NCBI RefSeq assembly: GCF_009867135.1
Contig: NZ_CP047226.1
Location: forward strand, 1,302,001-1,366,000
Source of the DNA: Moraxella osloensis
Lineage (GTDB): Bacteria; Pseudomonadota; Gammaproteobacteria; Pseudomonadales; Moraxellaceae
Direction of reading: 5' to 3'
DNA length: 64,000 bases
How positions within the stretch are numbered: position 1 is the stretch's first letter; every line of letters begins with the position of its first letter. Below, piece by piece: positions 1 to 8,761 of this stretch. The position numbers were made by a program, and so were the translations under genes. The notes under the pieces are model-generated. The model did not search any database. It was not told the DNA's origin and worked only from the letters and a program-made list of their open reading frames with translations.

Positions 1-274
1 AATACTCGAAAATTTTTATAGATAGTGAGTGGGTCGCTCAAAAAATTATACAGCAAAAAAAACACCTCACCATCACCACTCAATGAAAAAAACGCCCGAA
101 TTGCAACATTCGCGACAGCCAGTGTCGCCAGCAGTCTGTCAAACTCTGTAACTCACTTAGCTGTTATGCACTACAAAGTATGCAATCCAAAATAAGTAAT
201 ATACAGCCAACAAAGTGATAAACTTATTCCTACGTCACTCATGAGTATGTTTTTGGTTACGTTTTATTTTTAAG

Positions 275-303
275 TGTTGTAAGCCATTTATTTTACTTAT
301 AAT
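275..303 (+). promoter_or_regulatory. Candidate sigma-70 promoter of the small acidic protein
   Basis: A perfect TATAAT lies at 298-303. A weak TGTTGT hexamer lies 17 bases upstream. The site is about 70 bases before the start codon of the downstream small gene. Judged by eye only. Confidence 0.35.
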
Positions 304-323
304 ATTAAGCTCATTAGGTCTAA

Positions 324-359
324 CGTATAAAAGAAAAAAACCGTATAAAAGAAAAAAAC
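324..359. repeat. 18-bp perfect tandem duplication in a leader
   Basis: Two adjacent identical copies of CGTATAAAAGAAAAAAAC lie at 324-341 and 342-359. They sit directly before the AAGGAG ribosome binding site (360-365) of the 70-residue protein, so the duplication lengthens its 5' leader. Confidence 0.95.
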
Positions 360-371
360 AAGGAGATGACC

Positions 372-584
372 ATGACAGGCAATACTAACGCTAATCCTAT
401 CGACAAATCCCAATTAGACAACGCCCAATCTGATGTTGCCAATGAAGCGATGGAAGGCATCAATCGTACCGACATCAACCAAGATAATGCGAGCACGCCT
501 ATCTCTAAGGGTTCTGATGAATCGCTACTTGATATGCTACATGAGGCGAAAAAACTCGAAGATGAAGATGAAGATGAAGAATAA
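372..584 (+). CDS. Small acidic protein of unknown function
   Basis: A 70-residue protein that I do not recognise. It has no signal peptide or membrane segment. It is rich in Asn, Asp, Ser and Glu and ends in an alternating Glu/Asp tail (EDEDEDEE). I chose the ATG at 372 because it lies six bases after a strong AAGGAG; an ATG at 366 would touch that ribosome binding site. It is followed by a hairpin terminator shared with the convergent YoaK-type gene. The composition suggests a soluble, largely disordered protein. The good ribosome binding site and promoter-like TATAAT favour a real gene. Confidence 0.6.
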   Translation: MTGNTNANPIDKSQLDNAQSDVANEAMEGINRTDINQDNASTPISKGSDESLLDMLHEAKKLEDEDEDEE

Positions 585-594
585 GATAAAATCA

Positions 595-628
595 AACGGT
601 TAAGGTCGCTACTTAGCCGTTTTTTTAC
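595..628. terminator. Bidirectional intrinsic terminator
   Basis: The arms AACGG(T)TAAG and CTTAGCCGTT are followed by seven T on the plus strand. The hairpin lies between the convergent small acidic gene and the YoaK-type gene. Confidence 0.7.
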
Positions 629-1280
629 GGGTTAATAAATATACTTGATAAGCCAGCGCTGACGATAATACAATCACAATGGGTAACATCAGCGTCATGT
701 ATTTGTAGTGGATATAGCCCAAAGCACCCAATACCCCGCCCCCGCAAAAGCTGTACCATATCATCGCTTGAAACACGAACATCTTCTTATTAATCGGTCT
801 GCCTGCCAGCCAATTACCCAACGCTGAGCCCATATCTGAGGTCAATCCTGTCAAATGGGTGGTGCGAATCACCGCACCGCTATAGGTCGCGACCATCGAA
901 TTTTGTAATCCGCAAGCCATCGCGGCAAACACCTGTCCCCAAAATGACTGATAGCTAAATAAAATTAGACTGATAATTAATAAACTTGCTTCAATTAACA
1001 GAGCGTTGCCATAGCGCTTACCTTCTTTTAATGCCGTACCCCCCACCACAAAGCCACTGATAACTGCGCCAGATAAAAATGATAACAACACGATACAAAC
1101 CATTGCCATCTGCTGGTAATGCTGTTCCGCCAATGCTGTGGCAAATAGCGTCACATTGCCCGTTACATGCGAAGCAGATAAGTGCGTGAAGCCGACTAAT
1201 GCGGTGCTATTGATACACCCTGCATTAAACGCCAGTACGCAGCCACCCCATAAAATCCATTTAGGTAATTTATTAATCAT
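609..1280 (-). CDS. YoaK/DUF1275 family membrane protein
   Basis: A 223-residue integral membrane protein with about six hydrophobic segments. It matches the DUF1275 (YoaK) family in length and in the conserved N-terminal pattern GCVLAFNAGCINSTAL. The motif HLSASHVTGNVTLFATAL (about residues 33-50) and the later TTHLTGLTSDMGSALG (about residues 140-155) are typical of the family. The family sits in the inner membrane; transport has been suggested but no substrate is established. The gene is monocistronic, convergent with the small acidic gene and upstream of fabI on the same strand. Family assignment is firm, function is not. Confidence 0.85.
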   Translation of the reverse strand: MINKLPKWILWGGCVLAFNAGCINSTALVGFTHLSASHVTGNVTLFATALAEQHYQQMAMVCIVLLSFLSGAVISGFVVGGTALKEGKRYGNALLIEASLLIISLILFSYQSFWGQVFAAMACGLQNSMVATYSGAVIRTTHLTGLTSDMGSALGNWLAGRPINKKMFVFQAMIWYSFCGGGVLGALGYIHYKYMTLMLPIVIVLSSALAYQVYLLTRKKTAK

Positions 1281-1390
1281 TATCTACCGCCATCTATCAG
1301 TCTTTAGCTGACTTGCCAAACATGTTAAGCCTGACAAAAAATGGTAAGCTTAACCAGACGGCTTTGCAATCCCTATCGAAACATCAAGTA

Positions 1391-1420
1391 AAAAAAAAGA
1401 GCAACCATGGTCGCTCTTTT
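1391..1420 (-). terminator. fabI intrinsic terminator
   Basis: Read on the minus strand, AAGAGCGACC and GGTTGCTCTT form a stem (central CATG) followed by a long T run. It lies about 20 bases after the fabI stop. Confidence 0.8.
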
Positions 1421-1440
1421 ATCTACTACCCGCCTAAAAA

Positions 1441-2244
1441 TTAGTCTTCTACCTGCATCATCACTTGTTCAGAGAGTGCCACGGTATTAAACCCAGCATC
1501 GACAAATAAAATCTCTCCGGTGATACCAGACGCCCAAGGCGATAACAAGAACATTGCGGCATTACCGACTTCTTCAGTATTGACATTGCGCTGTAGCGGT
1601 GACATTTTGGCATTGGTGTCGAGCATTTTACGAAATGATTTGATACCGCTTGCCGCCAAGGTACGAATTGGACCTGCAGAAATCCCATTGACACGGATAC
1701 CATCGCTACCCATTGAGCTGGCAAGGTAGCGAATGCTCGCTTCCAGACTGGCCTTGGCTAGACCCATGACATTGTAGTTTGGCAACACATGGATACTGCC
1801 TTCATACGTCAAGGTTAACAGCGAGCCTTGGCGTTTTGCCAGTAACTCACGGCTGGCTTTAGCAAGCGCCACAAAGCTGTAGCTACTAATATCATGGGCA
1901 ATGGCAAAGCCCTCACGGGTGGTCACTTGGGTAAAATCACCATCTAGCTGATCGGCAGGGGCAAACCCAATGGCATGCACGACCCCATCAATGCCCTCTG
2001 GCCAGTGTGCAGCAACTTGGGCAAAACACGCTTCGATTTCGCTATCTGACGCCACATCACAGGCCAATACCTTCTCTGCGCCAAACGTTTCGGCTGCCAT
2101 ATCCACGCGTTTTTTCATTTTTTCATTCGGATAGGTCAAAATTAAACTCGCGCCTTCACGATGTAACGCTTCTGCGATACCCCAAGCAATCGATAATTTA
2201 CTGGCGATACCGGTAACAACGAAACGCTTCCCTGTTAATAGCAT
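1441..2244 (-). CDS. fabI: Enoyl-[acyl-carrier-protein] reductase (NADH), FabI
   Basis: 267 residues, the usual length for FabI. It catalyses the last reduction of each fatty acid elongation cycle in the cytoplasm. The N-terminal nucleotide-binding stretch [13 protein letters not shown] (residues 12-24) is the modified Gly-rich loop of FabI. The catalytic set is Tyr147 (TLTYEGS), Tyr157 and Lys164 in [11 protein letters not shown], one residue off E. coli numbering. The start is supported by AAGGA a few bases upstream. It is a single-gene unit with its own terminator. FabI is the triclosan target; I did not assess resistance residues. Confidence 0.96.
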   Translation of the reverse strand: MLLTGKRFVVTGIASKLSIAWGIAEALHREGASLILTYPNEKMKKRVDMAAETFGAEKVLACDVASDSEIEACFAQVAAHWPEGIDGVVHAIGFAPADQLDGDFTQVTTREGFAIAHDISSYSFVALAKASRELLAKRQGSLLTLTYEGSIHVLPNYNVMGLAKASLEASIRYLASSMGSDGIRVNGISAGPIRTLAASGIKSFRKMLDTNAKMSPLQRNVNTEEVGNAAMFLLSPWASGITGEILFVDAGFNTVALSEQVMMQVED

Positions 2245-2427
2245 GGTTTTTCCTTATTTTTCAGTGAACGAACATGCACTATGATAGCTCAAAATTAGGG
2301 GTTAATTCTAGCAAAAAACCCAAACAAAGCAAATTTAGTGATTTTCATGGCGTTTGTGACAAAAATCGCTTTACAAATAGTGGTAAAGCGTTAAGCTATG
2401 CCTATTTTTTTAAACTTAAATGTTATC

Positions 2428-3012
2428 ATGACTATACCTGCAAATTTTGACGAGATTATCCAACAAAACAGTGATGCCTACCGCACCCTAATTGCATCAA
2501 CAGGGGAAGAGTTAACACGTGAGGGACTGCTTAATACCCCAGAACGTGCCGCTAAAGCCTTTAGTTTTTTGACACAAGGCTATCATCAAGATTTGGTCGA
2601 AATTACCAATAACGCTATTTTTCCAACTGACAATAATGAATTGGTCATGGTAAAAAATATCGAGTTTTATTCGATGTGTGAGCATCACATGTTGCCTTTT
2701 TATGGTGTGGCGCATGTGGCGTATCTGCCCGATGGCAAAGTGATTGGACTGTCAAAAATGGCACGTATCGTGGATATGTACGCGCGCCGTTTGCAAATTC
2801 AAGAAAACTTAACCCGCCAAATCGCACAAGCGGTGATGGATATGACAGGGGCAAAAGGCGCGGCGGTGGTGATGAATGCCGCGCATATGTGCATGATGAT
2901 GCGCGGGGTGATGAAACAAAAATCCGATACTCGCAGTATGTCACTGCTGGGCGAATTTAGACACAATACCGAGGCAAGACAAGCGTTGTTAATGGCGATT
3001 CCAAGCACCTAA
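2428..3012 (+). CDS. folE: GTP cyclohydrolase I
   Basis: About 194 residues. It converts GTP to dihydroneopterin triphosphate, the first step of folate (and often queuosine) precursor synthesis. Zinc ligands are visible in [10 protein letters not shown] (Cys84, His86 and His87 from the chosen start) and the second Cys in [30 protein letters not shown] is the family's central signature region. The frame opens at 2398, but the ATG at 2428 is preferred because the ten extra residues are hydrophobic and unlike the family. A tandem repeat array and a strong terminator follow. A queuosine gene (queC) lies elsewhere in the window but is not linked. Confidence 0.95.
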   Translation: MTIPANFDEIIQQNSDAYRTLIASTGEELTREGLLNTPERAAKAFSFLTQGYHQDLVEITNNAIFPTDNNELVMVKNIEFYSMCEHHMLPFYGVAHVAYLPDGKVIGLSKMARIVDMYARRLQIQENLTRQIAQAVMDMTGAKGAAVVMNAAHMCMMMRGVMKQKSDTRSMSLLGEFRHNTEARQALLMAIPST

Positions 3013-3028
3013 TATCTAAGCCACTTAA

Positions 3029-3080
3029 TACCTAAGCTTAGTACTTAAGCTCAGTACCTAAACTTAGCGCCTAAATAGTC
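3029..3080. repeat. Degenerate 13-bp tandem repeat, four units
   Basis: Units TACCTAAGCTTAG, TACTTAAGCTCAG, TACCTAAACTTAG and CGCCTAAATAGTC run head to tail from 3029. A looser copy precedes them at about 3013. They sit between the folE stop and its terminator. Confidence 0.85.
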
Positions 3081-3103
3081 AACCAAAATTAACTAGTCAA
3101 ATA

Positions 3104-3133
3104 AGCCCCAGTGATGTTACTGGGGCTTTTTTA
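3104..3133 (+). terminator. folE intrinsic terminator
   Basis: AGCCCCAGT and ACTGGGGCT form a perfect nine-pair stem with a six-base loop, followed by six T. Confidence 0.9.
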
Positions 3134-3271
3134 TATTCAGCCGATTTATAACGGGCATATAGTGCTTTTCAATGTCATCTATTGGCGATACACTAAAATG
3201 GTTTTCGATTTTTGCCCTGTAAGTCAATAGCATTAAAACAAACATATTAAAACAATAACAAGGAACATAAA

Positions 3272-4330
3272 ATGATCCATCATACCAAGGCGATTAACAG
3301 CTTTCTTGATTACGTTAAAGTTCAATTGCCCATCATCCAAGCGCCAATGGCAGGTGTCCAAGACAGCAAACTTGCGATCGCTGTCTGCCAAGCAGGCGGA
3401 CTCGGCTCACTACCTAGTGCCCTGCTCAGCCTACAAAAAATTGAAAGCGAAATTAAGGCTATTCGTGCTGCGACCGATGCCCCCTTTAATGTCAATTTTT
3501 TTGCGCATCAACAACCTGACTATACCCAAGCGATGCAAGAAAAATGGTTTAATGCCCTACAACCTTATTATCAAGAATTTGGTTTGACGCAAGATGAGAT
3601 AGCTGCGACCGGTGGACGTCAGCCATTTACCCATGAACAAGCAGCGCTATTGGCGGATTTAACAGTCCCTGTGGTGAGTTTTCATTTTGGGCTACCGGAC
3701 AAAGCTTTGTTAAATATCGTCAAAAAATCCGGGGCGATTGTGATATCCTCTGCCACCACGCCTGCGGAAGCACGCTGGCTGCAAGCCAATGGGGCGGATA
3801 TGATTATCGCGCAAGGATTGGAAGCTGGCGGACATCGGGGTATGTTTTTAAGCCAAGATGTCACGCTGCAAGCGGGCACTTTTAGCCTATTGCCCAATAT
3901 CATCCGCTCTGTCAGTTTGCCGGTGATTGCGGCAGGTGGTATCAGCGACAACGCTACCGCACAAGCAGCGTTTGCCATGGGCGCCAGCGTAGTACAGGTG
4001 GGTACGGCTTTTTTGCTGGCAGATGAGTGTGATACCAAAGACTTTCACCGCAAGGCGCTACAAAGTGAGCGAGCCGAACACACCGCTTTAACCAATGTAT
4101 TTAGTGGCGGCTTAGCACGTGGGATTGTCAATCGCTTTATGCAAGAAACGGGGTATATTAGCGAGTCTGCACCGCCATTTCCCCATGCATCGTTCGTCAG
4201 CAACCCCATTAAAGCCAAAGCCGAAAGCATGGGAAGTGATGAATTTAGCTCACTGTGGGCAGGGCAAAATGCGAGATTGGCGAAAAGTGGTACAGCAGAT
4301 AAAATTATTCAAGATTTACTTGGCTACTAA
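3272..4330 (+). CDS. Nitronate monooxygenase-like FMN protein
   Basis: 352 residues with a TIM-barrel flavin oxidoreductase pattern of the nitronate monooxygenase (2-nitropropane dioxygenase) family. N-terminal PIIQAPMAGVQDSKLAIAV, central ANGADMIIAQGLEAGGHRG (about residues 173-191) and PVIAAGGISDNATAQAAFAMGA (about residues 217-238) are the FMN/phosphate-binding signatures. The His in GGHRG is the usual candidate general base. It probably oxidises alkyl nitronates such as propionate 3-nitronate in the cytoplasm, but the substrate is unproven. The start at 3272 has AGGAAC upstream. The gene is monocistronic and ends in a terminator shared with ggt. Confidence 0.88.
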   Translation: MIHHTKAINSFLDYVKVQLPIIQAPMAGVQDSKLAIAVCQAGGLGSLPSALLSLQKIESEIKAIRAATDAPFNVNFFAHQQPDYTQAMQEKWFNALQPYYQEFGLTQDEIAATGGRQPFTHEQAALLADLTVPVVSFHFGLPDKALLNIVKKSGAIVISSATTPAEARWLQANGADMIIAQGLEAGGHRGMFLSQDVTLQAGTFSLLPNIIRSVSLPVIAAGGISDNATAQAAFAMGASVVQVGTAFLLADECDTKDFHRKALQSERAEHTALTNVFSGGLARGIVNRFMQETGYISESAPPFPHASFVSNPIKAKAESMGSDEFSSLWAGQNARLAKSGTADKIIQDLLGY

Positions 4331-4363
4331 TTGCAAAAAATAATCTTGATATATTTTGTTAGT

Positions 4364-4400
4364 GAAAAAAACGTGAGTCGCAGCACTCACGTTTTTTTTA
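4364..4400. terminator. Bidirectional terminator between convergent genes
   Basis: ACGTGAGT and ACTCACGT form a perfect stem, with A-rich and T-rich flanks on both sides. It serves the nitronate monooxygenase-like gene and ggt. Confidence 0.9.
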
Positions 4401-4409
4401 ATCAACAGT

Positions 4410-6179
4410 TTAGAAACCTAATGTTTTGCCATCAGGATTTCTTGGGTCAGAATAGCCATAAAACCCAGAATCATCAGCTTGAATAATTTGAATGCGTCCC
4501 ATTGGTGCTTTAGTAACAACTTTATGTCCTTTGTCTTGCAACAATTTTATCGTATCAGGACTAATGCCTTCTTCAACCCTAAGCTCATCGGGTAACCATT
4601 GGTGATGAACGCGTGGTGTAATTATCGCTTCTGCTGGATTCATTTCATGGTCAATCGTATTAACCACACTTTGCAATACAGTCGTGATGATACGAGCCCC
4701 ACCTGGACTACCTGTAACCAGCCAAGGTTTATTATTCTTCATGACAATCGTTGGTGTCATTGAAGAAAGTGGACGTTTTTTTGCTTCAATCGCATTGGCA
4801 GCGCCACCCACTAGACCAAACGCATTTGGCACACCTGGTTTCACTGAGAAGTCATCCATTTCATTATTGAGTAAAATCCCTGTGCCTGCTGCAACAATAC
4901 CACTACCAAAGTTAAGATTTAATGTATAGGTGACAGCAACGGCATTGCCCGCTTTATCCATGACTGAAAAATGCGTAGTCTGGTCACTTTCATAAGGTTG
5001 TGGTTTACCAGGTTTAATGTTTGATGAAAGTCTTGCTTTATTATCATCAATCGTTTTGACCAATTCATTAGCATAGGCTTTCGATGTTAAACCTGTGACA
5101 GGGATTTTGACAAAATCCGGGTCGCCCAAATATTCTGAGCGGTCAGCATAGGCTAATTTCATACTCTCTGCCATGTGGTGAATATTTTTGGCACTATTTA
5201 CCCCATCTTCTTTGATAGGATAATGCTCAAGCATATTTAATATCTCAATCAAGTGTACACCACCCGAACTTGGAGGTGGCATGGTAACCACTTTATAGCC
5301 TCGATAATCACCAATAATTGGCTGACGCTCAACAACTTTATATGCTTTTAAATCTTCAAGTGTCATTGTGCCGCCATGTGATTGCATTTCTTTAGCAATT
5401 TTTGTGGCGATTTCACCTTGATAAAATGCTTTGGCCCCTTGTTTGGCAATCAAACGCAATGATTTCGCCAAGTCTTTTTGTACCAACAAATCACCAGATT
5501 TCAGCGGTTCACCGTTTTTGAAAAAAATCGCTTTGCTAGCTGACCATTTACCCAGTGTTGATTTTTCTTCTTTTAACGTCTGTGCCAATACATCACTGAC
5601 AATAAACCCTTTGTCTGCAAGCTTAATTGCAGGCTCCAGCACTTGAGATAATGGCATTGTACCCCATTTTTTTAGCGCGTATTCCATCCCAGCTACTGTA
5701 CCAGGCACACCTGAAGCGTCATGCGTGAACAATGATTTTCCATCAATAACATTCCCTTGATTATCAAGGTACATATCACGGCTAGCTTTGGCTGGCGCAA
5801 TTTCGCGAAAATCAATCGCAACATCTTTGCCAGTTTTATCATCATGCAACACCATAAAACCACCACCGCCAATGTTGCCTGCATTTGGCAAGACGACTGC
5901 TAAGGCAAATCCAACCGCGACCGCCGCATCGATAGCATTCCCACCTTGTTTTAATATATCCAAACCAACTTGCGTTGCTAACCCTTGCTCGGAAGCCACC
6001 ATACCATTTTTCCCATACACGGGATGAAAGATATCATTACTGCTATCGTAGCGATTTGCAGCTAACTGGCTAGCATTGGTGGCGGGTTTTGGTAATAGTT
6101 TGCTTTGGGCAATGGGTGATATCACTAACATTAAAGCCAATGACAGATTGGTTAAAATCAGTTTCGGTTTTAGTCGCAT
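4410..6179 (-). CDS. ggt: Gamma-glutamyltranspeptidase
   Basis: 589 residues, the usual precursor length. The N-terminus is a signal peptide (TNLSLALMLVISPIAQS), so the enzyme is periplasmic. Gamma-glutamyltranspeptidase cleaves glutathione and transfers the gamma-glutamyl group. The precursor self-cleaves before a Thr, seen here in SDQTTHFSVMD at about residue 400, giving large and small subunits. GNAIDAAVAVGFALAVV near residues 80-96, PPPSSGGVHLIE and the small-subunit GSPGGARI loop are family signatures. In this setting it may supply cysteine/glycine from glutathione, but no operon link to the adjacent sulfur genes is visible. Monocistronic. Confidence 0.95.
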   Translation of the reverse strand: MRLKPKLILTNLSLALMLVISPIAQSKLLPKPATNASQLAANRYDSSNDIFHPVYGKNGMVASEQGLATQVGLDILKQGGNAIDAAVAVGFALAVVLPNAGNIGGGGFMVLHDDKTGKDVAIDFREIAPAKASRDMYLDNQGNVIDGKSLFTHDASGVPGTVAGMEYALKKWGTMPLSQVLEPAIKLADKGFIVSDVLAQTLKEEKSTLGKWSASKAIFFKNGEPLKSGDLLVQKDLAKSLRLIAKQGAKAFYQGEIATKIAKEMQSHGGTMTLEDLKAYKVVERQPIIGDYRGYKVVTMPPPSSGGVHLIEILNMLEHYPIKEDGVNSAKNIHHMAESMKLAYADRSEYLGDPDFVKIPVTGLTSKAYANELVKTIDDNKARLSSNIKPGKPQPYESDQTTHFSVMDKAGNAVAVTYTLNLNFGSGIVAAGTGILLNNEMDDFSVKPGVPNAFGLVGGAANAIEAKKRPLSSMTPTIVMKNNKPWLVTGSPGGARIITTVLQSVVNTIDHEMNPAEAIITPRVHHQWLPDELRVEEGISPDTIKLLQDKGHKVVTKAPMGRIQIIQADDSGFYGYSDPRNPDGKTLGF

Positions 6180-6414
6180 ATCCCTATCCTTCTAAAATAC
6201 TAGTTGATGTTGTAGCAGATACACATAATAGGTATTGCTACAATATACATAAATCCTTTCACAAAAAACGTCATATTAAATTGTGACAAAAATATTTTTA
6301 TTATCTGACCCATTCGTTAATTTTTCTAACGGATATCTAAGTTATAAGTATTTACCACAATCTGCAAGCTTTTTTAACTGCCATACCCCATCAATTAAAG
6401 ATTGCTATAGTTTA
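6180..6414. other. Intergenic region upstream of ggt
   Basis: AT-rich sequence that should hold the ggt promoter on the minus strand. I see no ORF, strong terminator or RNA gene apart from the 13-bp duplication at the cysG end. Confidence 0.5.
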
Positions 6415-6432
6415 TTAAGATAGTTTATTAAG
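6407..6432. repeat. 13-bp perfect tandem duplication over the cysG stop codon
   Basis: ATAGTTTATTAAG occurs twice without a gap (6407-6419, 6420-6432). The cysG stop (minus strand, 6415-6417) lies inside the outer copy, so the duplication extends the protein's end. Confidence 0.95.
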
Positions 6433-7833
6433 TCTGTGATGTAGCTTAACCACATTGCCCATAATTAAAATCGCTGGGGCAGGCAAGTTTGCCTCACGTT
6501 GTTTTGCCACGATGGTCTCAAGCGTGCCTGTCAAAACTTGCTGATGCGGCAAGCTGGCATTGGACACAATCGCAATCGGCGTACTGGGATTTTTTCCTGC
6601 GTTAATCAAGCCACTCGTCAATTTATCCAGCTGCTTTAACCCCATATAAAAAACCACGGTTTGGTTATCATCAAGCCAGCTGGCAAAGTCTTCATTGATG
6701 GTATCTGTCTTAAGAGAAGCGGTGACGAACTTGACAGAGTGCGCATACGCACGGTGAGTCAATGGAATACCGGCACAGCTTGCCGCCGCGGTGGCTGCGG
6801 TAATGCCAGGCACGACTTCAAAATCAATCCCAGCTGCAACCAATTGCTCGGCTTCTTCGCCACCACGCCCAAATACATACGGGTCACCACCTTTGAGACG
6901 TAACACGCGTTTTCCTTGCTGCGCCTGTTCAACGAGTAGCTCATTGATTTTTTCTTGCCTTACCGCATGATCACTGGCTTTTTTGCCGACGTAGATTTTG
7001 GTGGCATCACGCCTGCATAAATCGAGAATCTGCGCTGAAACCAAATTATCATAAAATACCACATCGGCTTGTTGCATCAATCGTAGCGCTTTAAAGGTAA
7101 GCAAATCAGGATCGCCTGCACCTGCGCCCACAATGTACACCTTACCAAGCTGTGCTTTATCTGTCGGTTGGTTGTTGGCGTGCTGCTTTAGTAGGGTTTC
7201 AAGTTGACTTTCAGCTTTGCTTAGGCTATTTGCATTGCCTTCGAATACCGATTCTGCGACTTGTCCTTCAAAAGCTTGTTCCCAAAACTTACGTCTAGCC
7301 GTCACATTGGGCAATGCAGCTTTCACTTTATCGCGAAATTTACCTGCCAATCCTGCCAATTCGCCATATTGCGGTGGCACGACTGTTTCGATTTTGGCTC
7401 GAAGTAGTCTTGCCAGCACAGGGGCTTTGCCTGCACTGGATACCGCAATGGTAATCGGATTGCGGTCGACGATGGCAGGAAAGATAAAGGTACATAGCGG
7501 TGGATTATCGACGACATTGACTGGGATAAAACGGGCTTCACAGTCATGAAAAATCTGCGCATTCACCGTTTCATCATCGGTACAAGCAATGACAATGGTT
7601 TGTTTATCCAAATATTTTTGCTGATAAACATCATTAATCAATTGATGACGAGAATCACTAAATTGCGCGGTGAGTCTTGGCTCATAGCTGGGTGCGACAA
7701 AGGTGATTATCGCCCCAGCCTTATCAAGCAAATCCGCTTTACGCAGTGCCACTTCCCCACCGCCAACCACGAGTACAGGGCGATTTTCTAATTTAAAAAA
7801 TAGCGGTAAGGTATTCATAGACATTCTCAACAT
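6415..7833 (-). CDS. cysG: Siroheme synthase CysG (multifunctional)
   Basis: 472 residues, the full length of fused CysG. The N-terminal half is precorrin-2 dehydrogenase/sirohydrochlorin ferrochelatase (VLVVGGGEVALRKADLL, about residues 17-33). The C-terminal half is uroporphyrinogen-III C-methyltransferase (VYIVGAGAGDPDLLTFKAL, about residues 232-250; RLKGGDPYVFGRGGEEAE, about residues 312-329). It makes siroheme, the cofactor of the sulfite reductase encoded at 9341-11050, which explains its place in this block. Three in-frame ATG codons lie at 7833, 7824 and 7818; MNTLPLFF from 7818 resembles family starts best, so the first five residues are doubtful. It is downstream of cysH on the same strand, with a hairpin between them. 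Confidence 0.95.
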   Translation of the reverse strand: MLRMSMNTLPLFFKLENRPVLVVGGGEVALRKADLLDKAGAIITFVAPSYEPRLTAQFSDSRHQLINDVYQQKYLDKQTIVIACTDDETVNAQIFHDCEARFIPVNVVDNPPLCTFIFPAIVDRNPITIAVSSAGKAPVLARLLRAKIETVVPPQYGELAGLAGKFRDKVKAALPNVTARRKFWEQAFEGQVAESVFEGNANSLSKAESQLETLLKQHANNQPTDKAQLGKVYIVGAGAGDPDLLTFKALRLMQQADVVFYDNLVSAQILDLCRRDATKIYVGKKASDHAVRQEKINELLVEQAQQGKRVLRLKGGDPYVFGRGGEEAEQLVAAGIDFEVVPGITAATAAASCAGIPLTHRAYAHSVKFVTASLKTDTINEDFASWLDDNQTVVFYMGLKQLDKLTSGLINAGKNPSTPIAIVSNASLPHQQVLTGTLETIVAKQREANLPAPAILIMGNVVKLHHRLNKLS

Positions 7834-7852
7834 TAGATAGTGACAAGAACAA

Positions 7853-7878
7853 TTAAGCCGAACCGAAGTTCAGCTTAA
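7853..7878 (-). terminator. Hairpin with UUCG loop after cysH
   Basis: Read on the minus strand, TTAAGCTGAAC, a TTCG loop and GTTCGGCTTAA form an 11-pair stem with one wobble pair. A T-rich stretch (TTGTTCTT) follows. It may terminate cysH transcripts or lower cysG expression. Confidence 0.6.
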
Positions 7879-7906
7879 CATTATCATACATACTGCCCAT
7901 CAAAAA

Positions 7907-8542
7907 TTATAATTGTGTGTGTAGACCACATTCACGGTTTTCTTCAACTTTGGTTGGGTCAAAGTAGTCATGTTCATTTGGCAAATCATGCGCTTTTAAG
8001 TAAGCTTCTAAGTCATCTTCTGACCAATGGAACAATGGCGCTACTTTTAACACGCCGTCTTTGCTTTCAGACAACACGTCAAGCGATTGGCGAAATTCCG
8101 TTTGGTCTTTACGAATCGCATTAATCCACACATCTGGGGCAATTTCTTTTAACGCACGTCCAAATGGCTCAAGTTTGACTTGCTCAGTGAATTTTTCGTG
8201 CGCTGGGTTATTCACACTAGGTACACCGTTGAACTCGACATCACGCCAAGCTGCGGTTTGTTGTGGCAAGTAGGTAATCACGTTTAAGTTTAGACGTTTA
8301 ATCAAATCTTGCGCGTGGCGGTAAGTGGCTTCCGTGTTGTAGCCAGAATCGACGAACAATACTTTGATATCAGGACGTTGTTTGGCAACCATCTCTAATA
8401 ATACCACTTCGTAAGGGCGAAAGTTGGTAGTGATGATAGGATTGCTACCTTGTGCCAGTGCCCAAGCAATGATTTCTTCTGGGGTTTTGCCATTTAATTC
8501 TGCGTTGGCTTTGTCTAGGTCGATATTTAGTTTATTGCTCAT
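7907..8542 (-). CDS. cysH: Phosphoadenylyl-sulfate (PAPS/APS) reductase CysH
   Basis: 211 residues. It reduces activated sulfate to sulfite in assimilation, using thioredoxin or glutaredoxin. The PP-loop-like fold shows as PIITTNFRPYEVVLLEM and VLFVDSGYNTEATY. The catalytic Cys is Cys205 in the C-terminal ECGLHTQL. No CC...CxxC iron-sulfur cysteines are present, so it is of the cluster-free type usually assigned to PAPS. It is shorter at the N-terminus than the E. coli enzyme (about 244 residues). It lies between the DUF934/cysI pair and cysG. Substrate is not certain because no APS kinase gene is in the window. Confidence 0.92.
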   Translation of the reverse strand: MSNKLNIDLDKANAELNGKTPEEIIAWALAQGSNPIITTNFRPYEVVLLEMVAKQRPDIKVLFVDSGYNTEATYRHAQDLIKRLNLNVITYLPQQTAAWRDVEFNGVPSVNNPAHEKFTEQVKLEPFGRALKEIAPDVWINAIRKDQTEFRQSLDVLSESKDGVLKVAPLFHWSEDDLEAYLKAHDLPNEHDYFDPTKVEENRECGLHTQL

Positions 8543-8761
8543 TGGATTTCCTAATGTTTTATGGTGAAAAATTGGGATACGCTATGCTAATCAATTATGC
8601 GATGTTTAAAAAATGATTTTTAATGATATTATTATGAAAATTTAGAATTAACAAATTGGCTTGAAATGCAGAAACCAGAAGTTCGAAACGACACCGTAGC
8701 AACTGGCTAACATTAAAAAAGCGAACCCTTAGATTCGCCCAATCTTAGCATCATTCAACAA
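8543..8761. other. Intergenic region upstream of cysH
   Basis: AT-rich region with the DUF934-side terminator at its right end and presumably the cysH promoter. I see no ORF. Confidence 0.4.
8714..8738 (-). terminator. Terminator after the DUF934 gene
   Basis: On the minus strand, GCGAA and TTCGC flank an eight-base loop and are followed by six T. The stem is short, so strength is uncertain. Confidence 0.5.

Larger units (their letters stand above)
1..365. other. Gene-poor left edge
   Basis: No convincing gene is visible here. A short open frame from the ATG at 83 ends after 19 codons. One base out of phase with it, a stretch reads like a secretion signal (KNARIATFATASVASS) and continues to a stop near 197. 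One extra A in the seven-A run after the ATG would join the two, so a decayed or frameshifted small secreted peptide is possible but unproven. The right part holds a promoter candidate and a direct repeat that belong to the next gene. Confidence 0.4.

Noticed and set aside
8660-8700. GAAGTTCGAAACGAC resembles a tRNA T-loop
   Set aside because: No matching acceptor or anticodon arms can be built around it.
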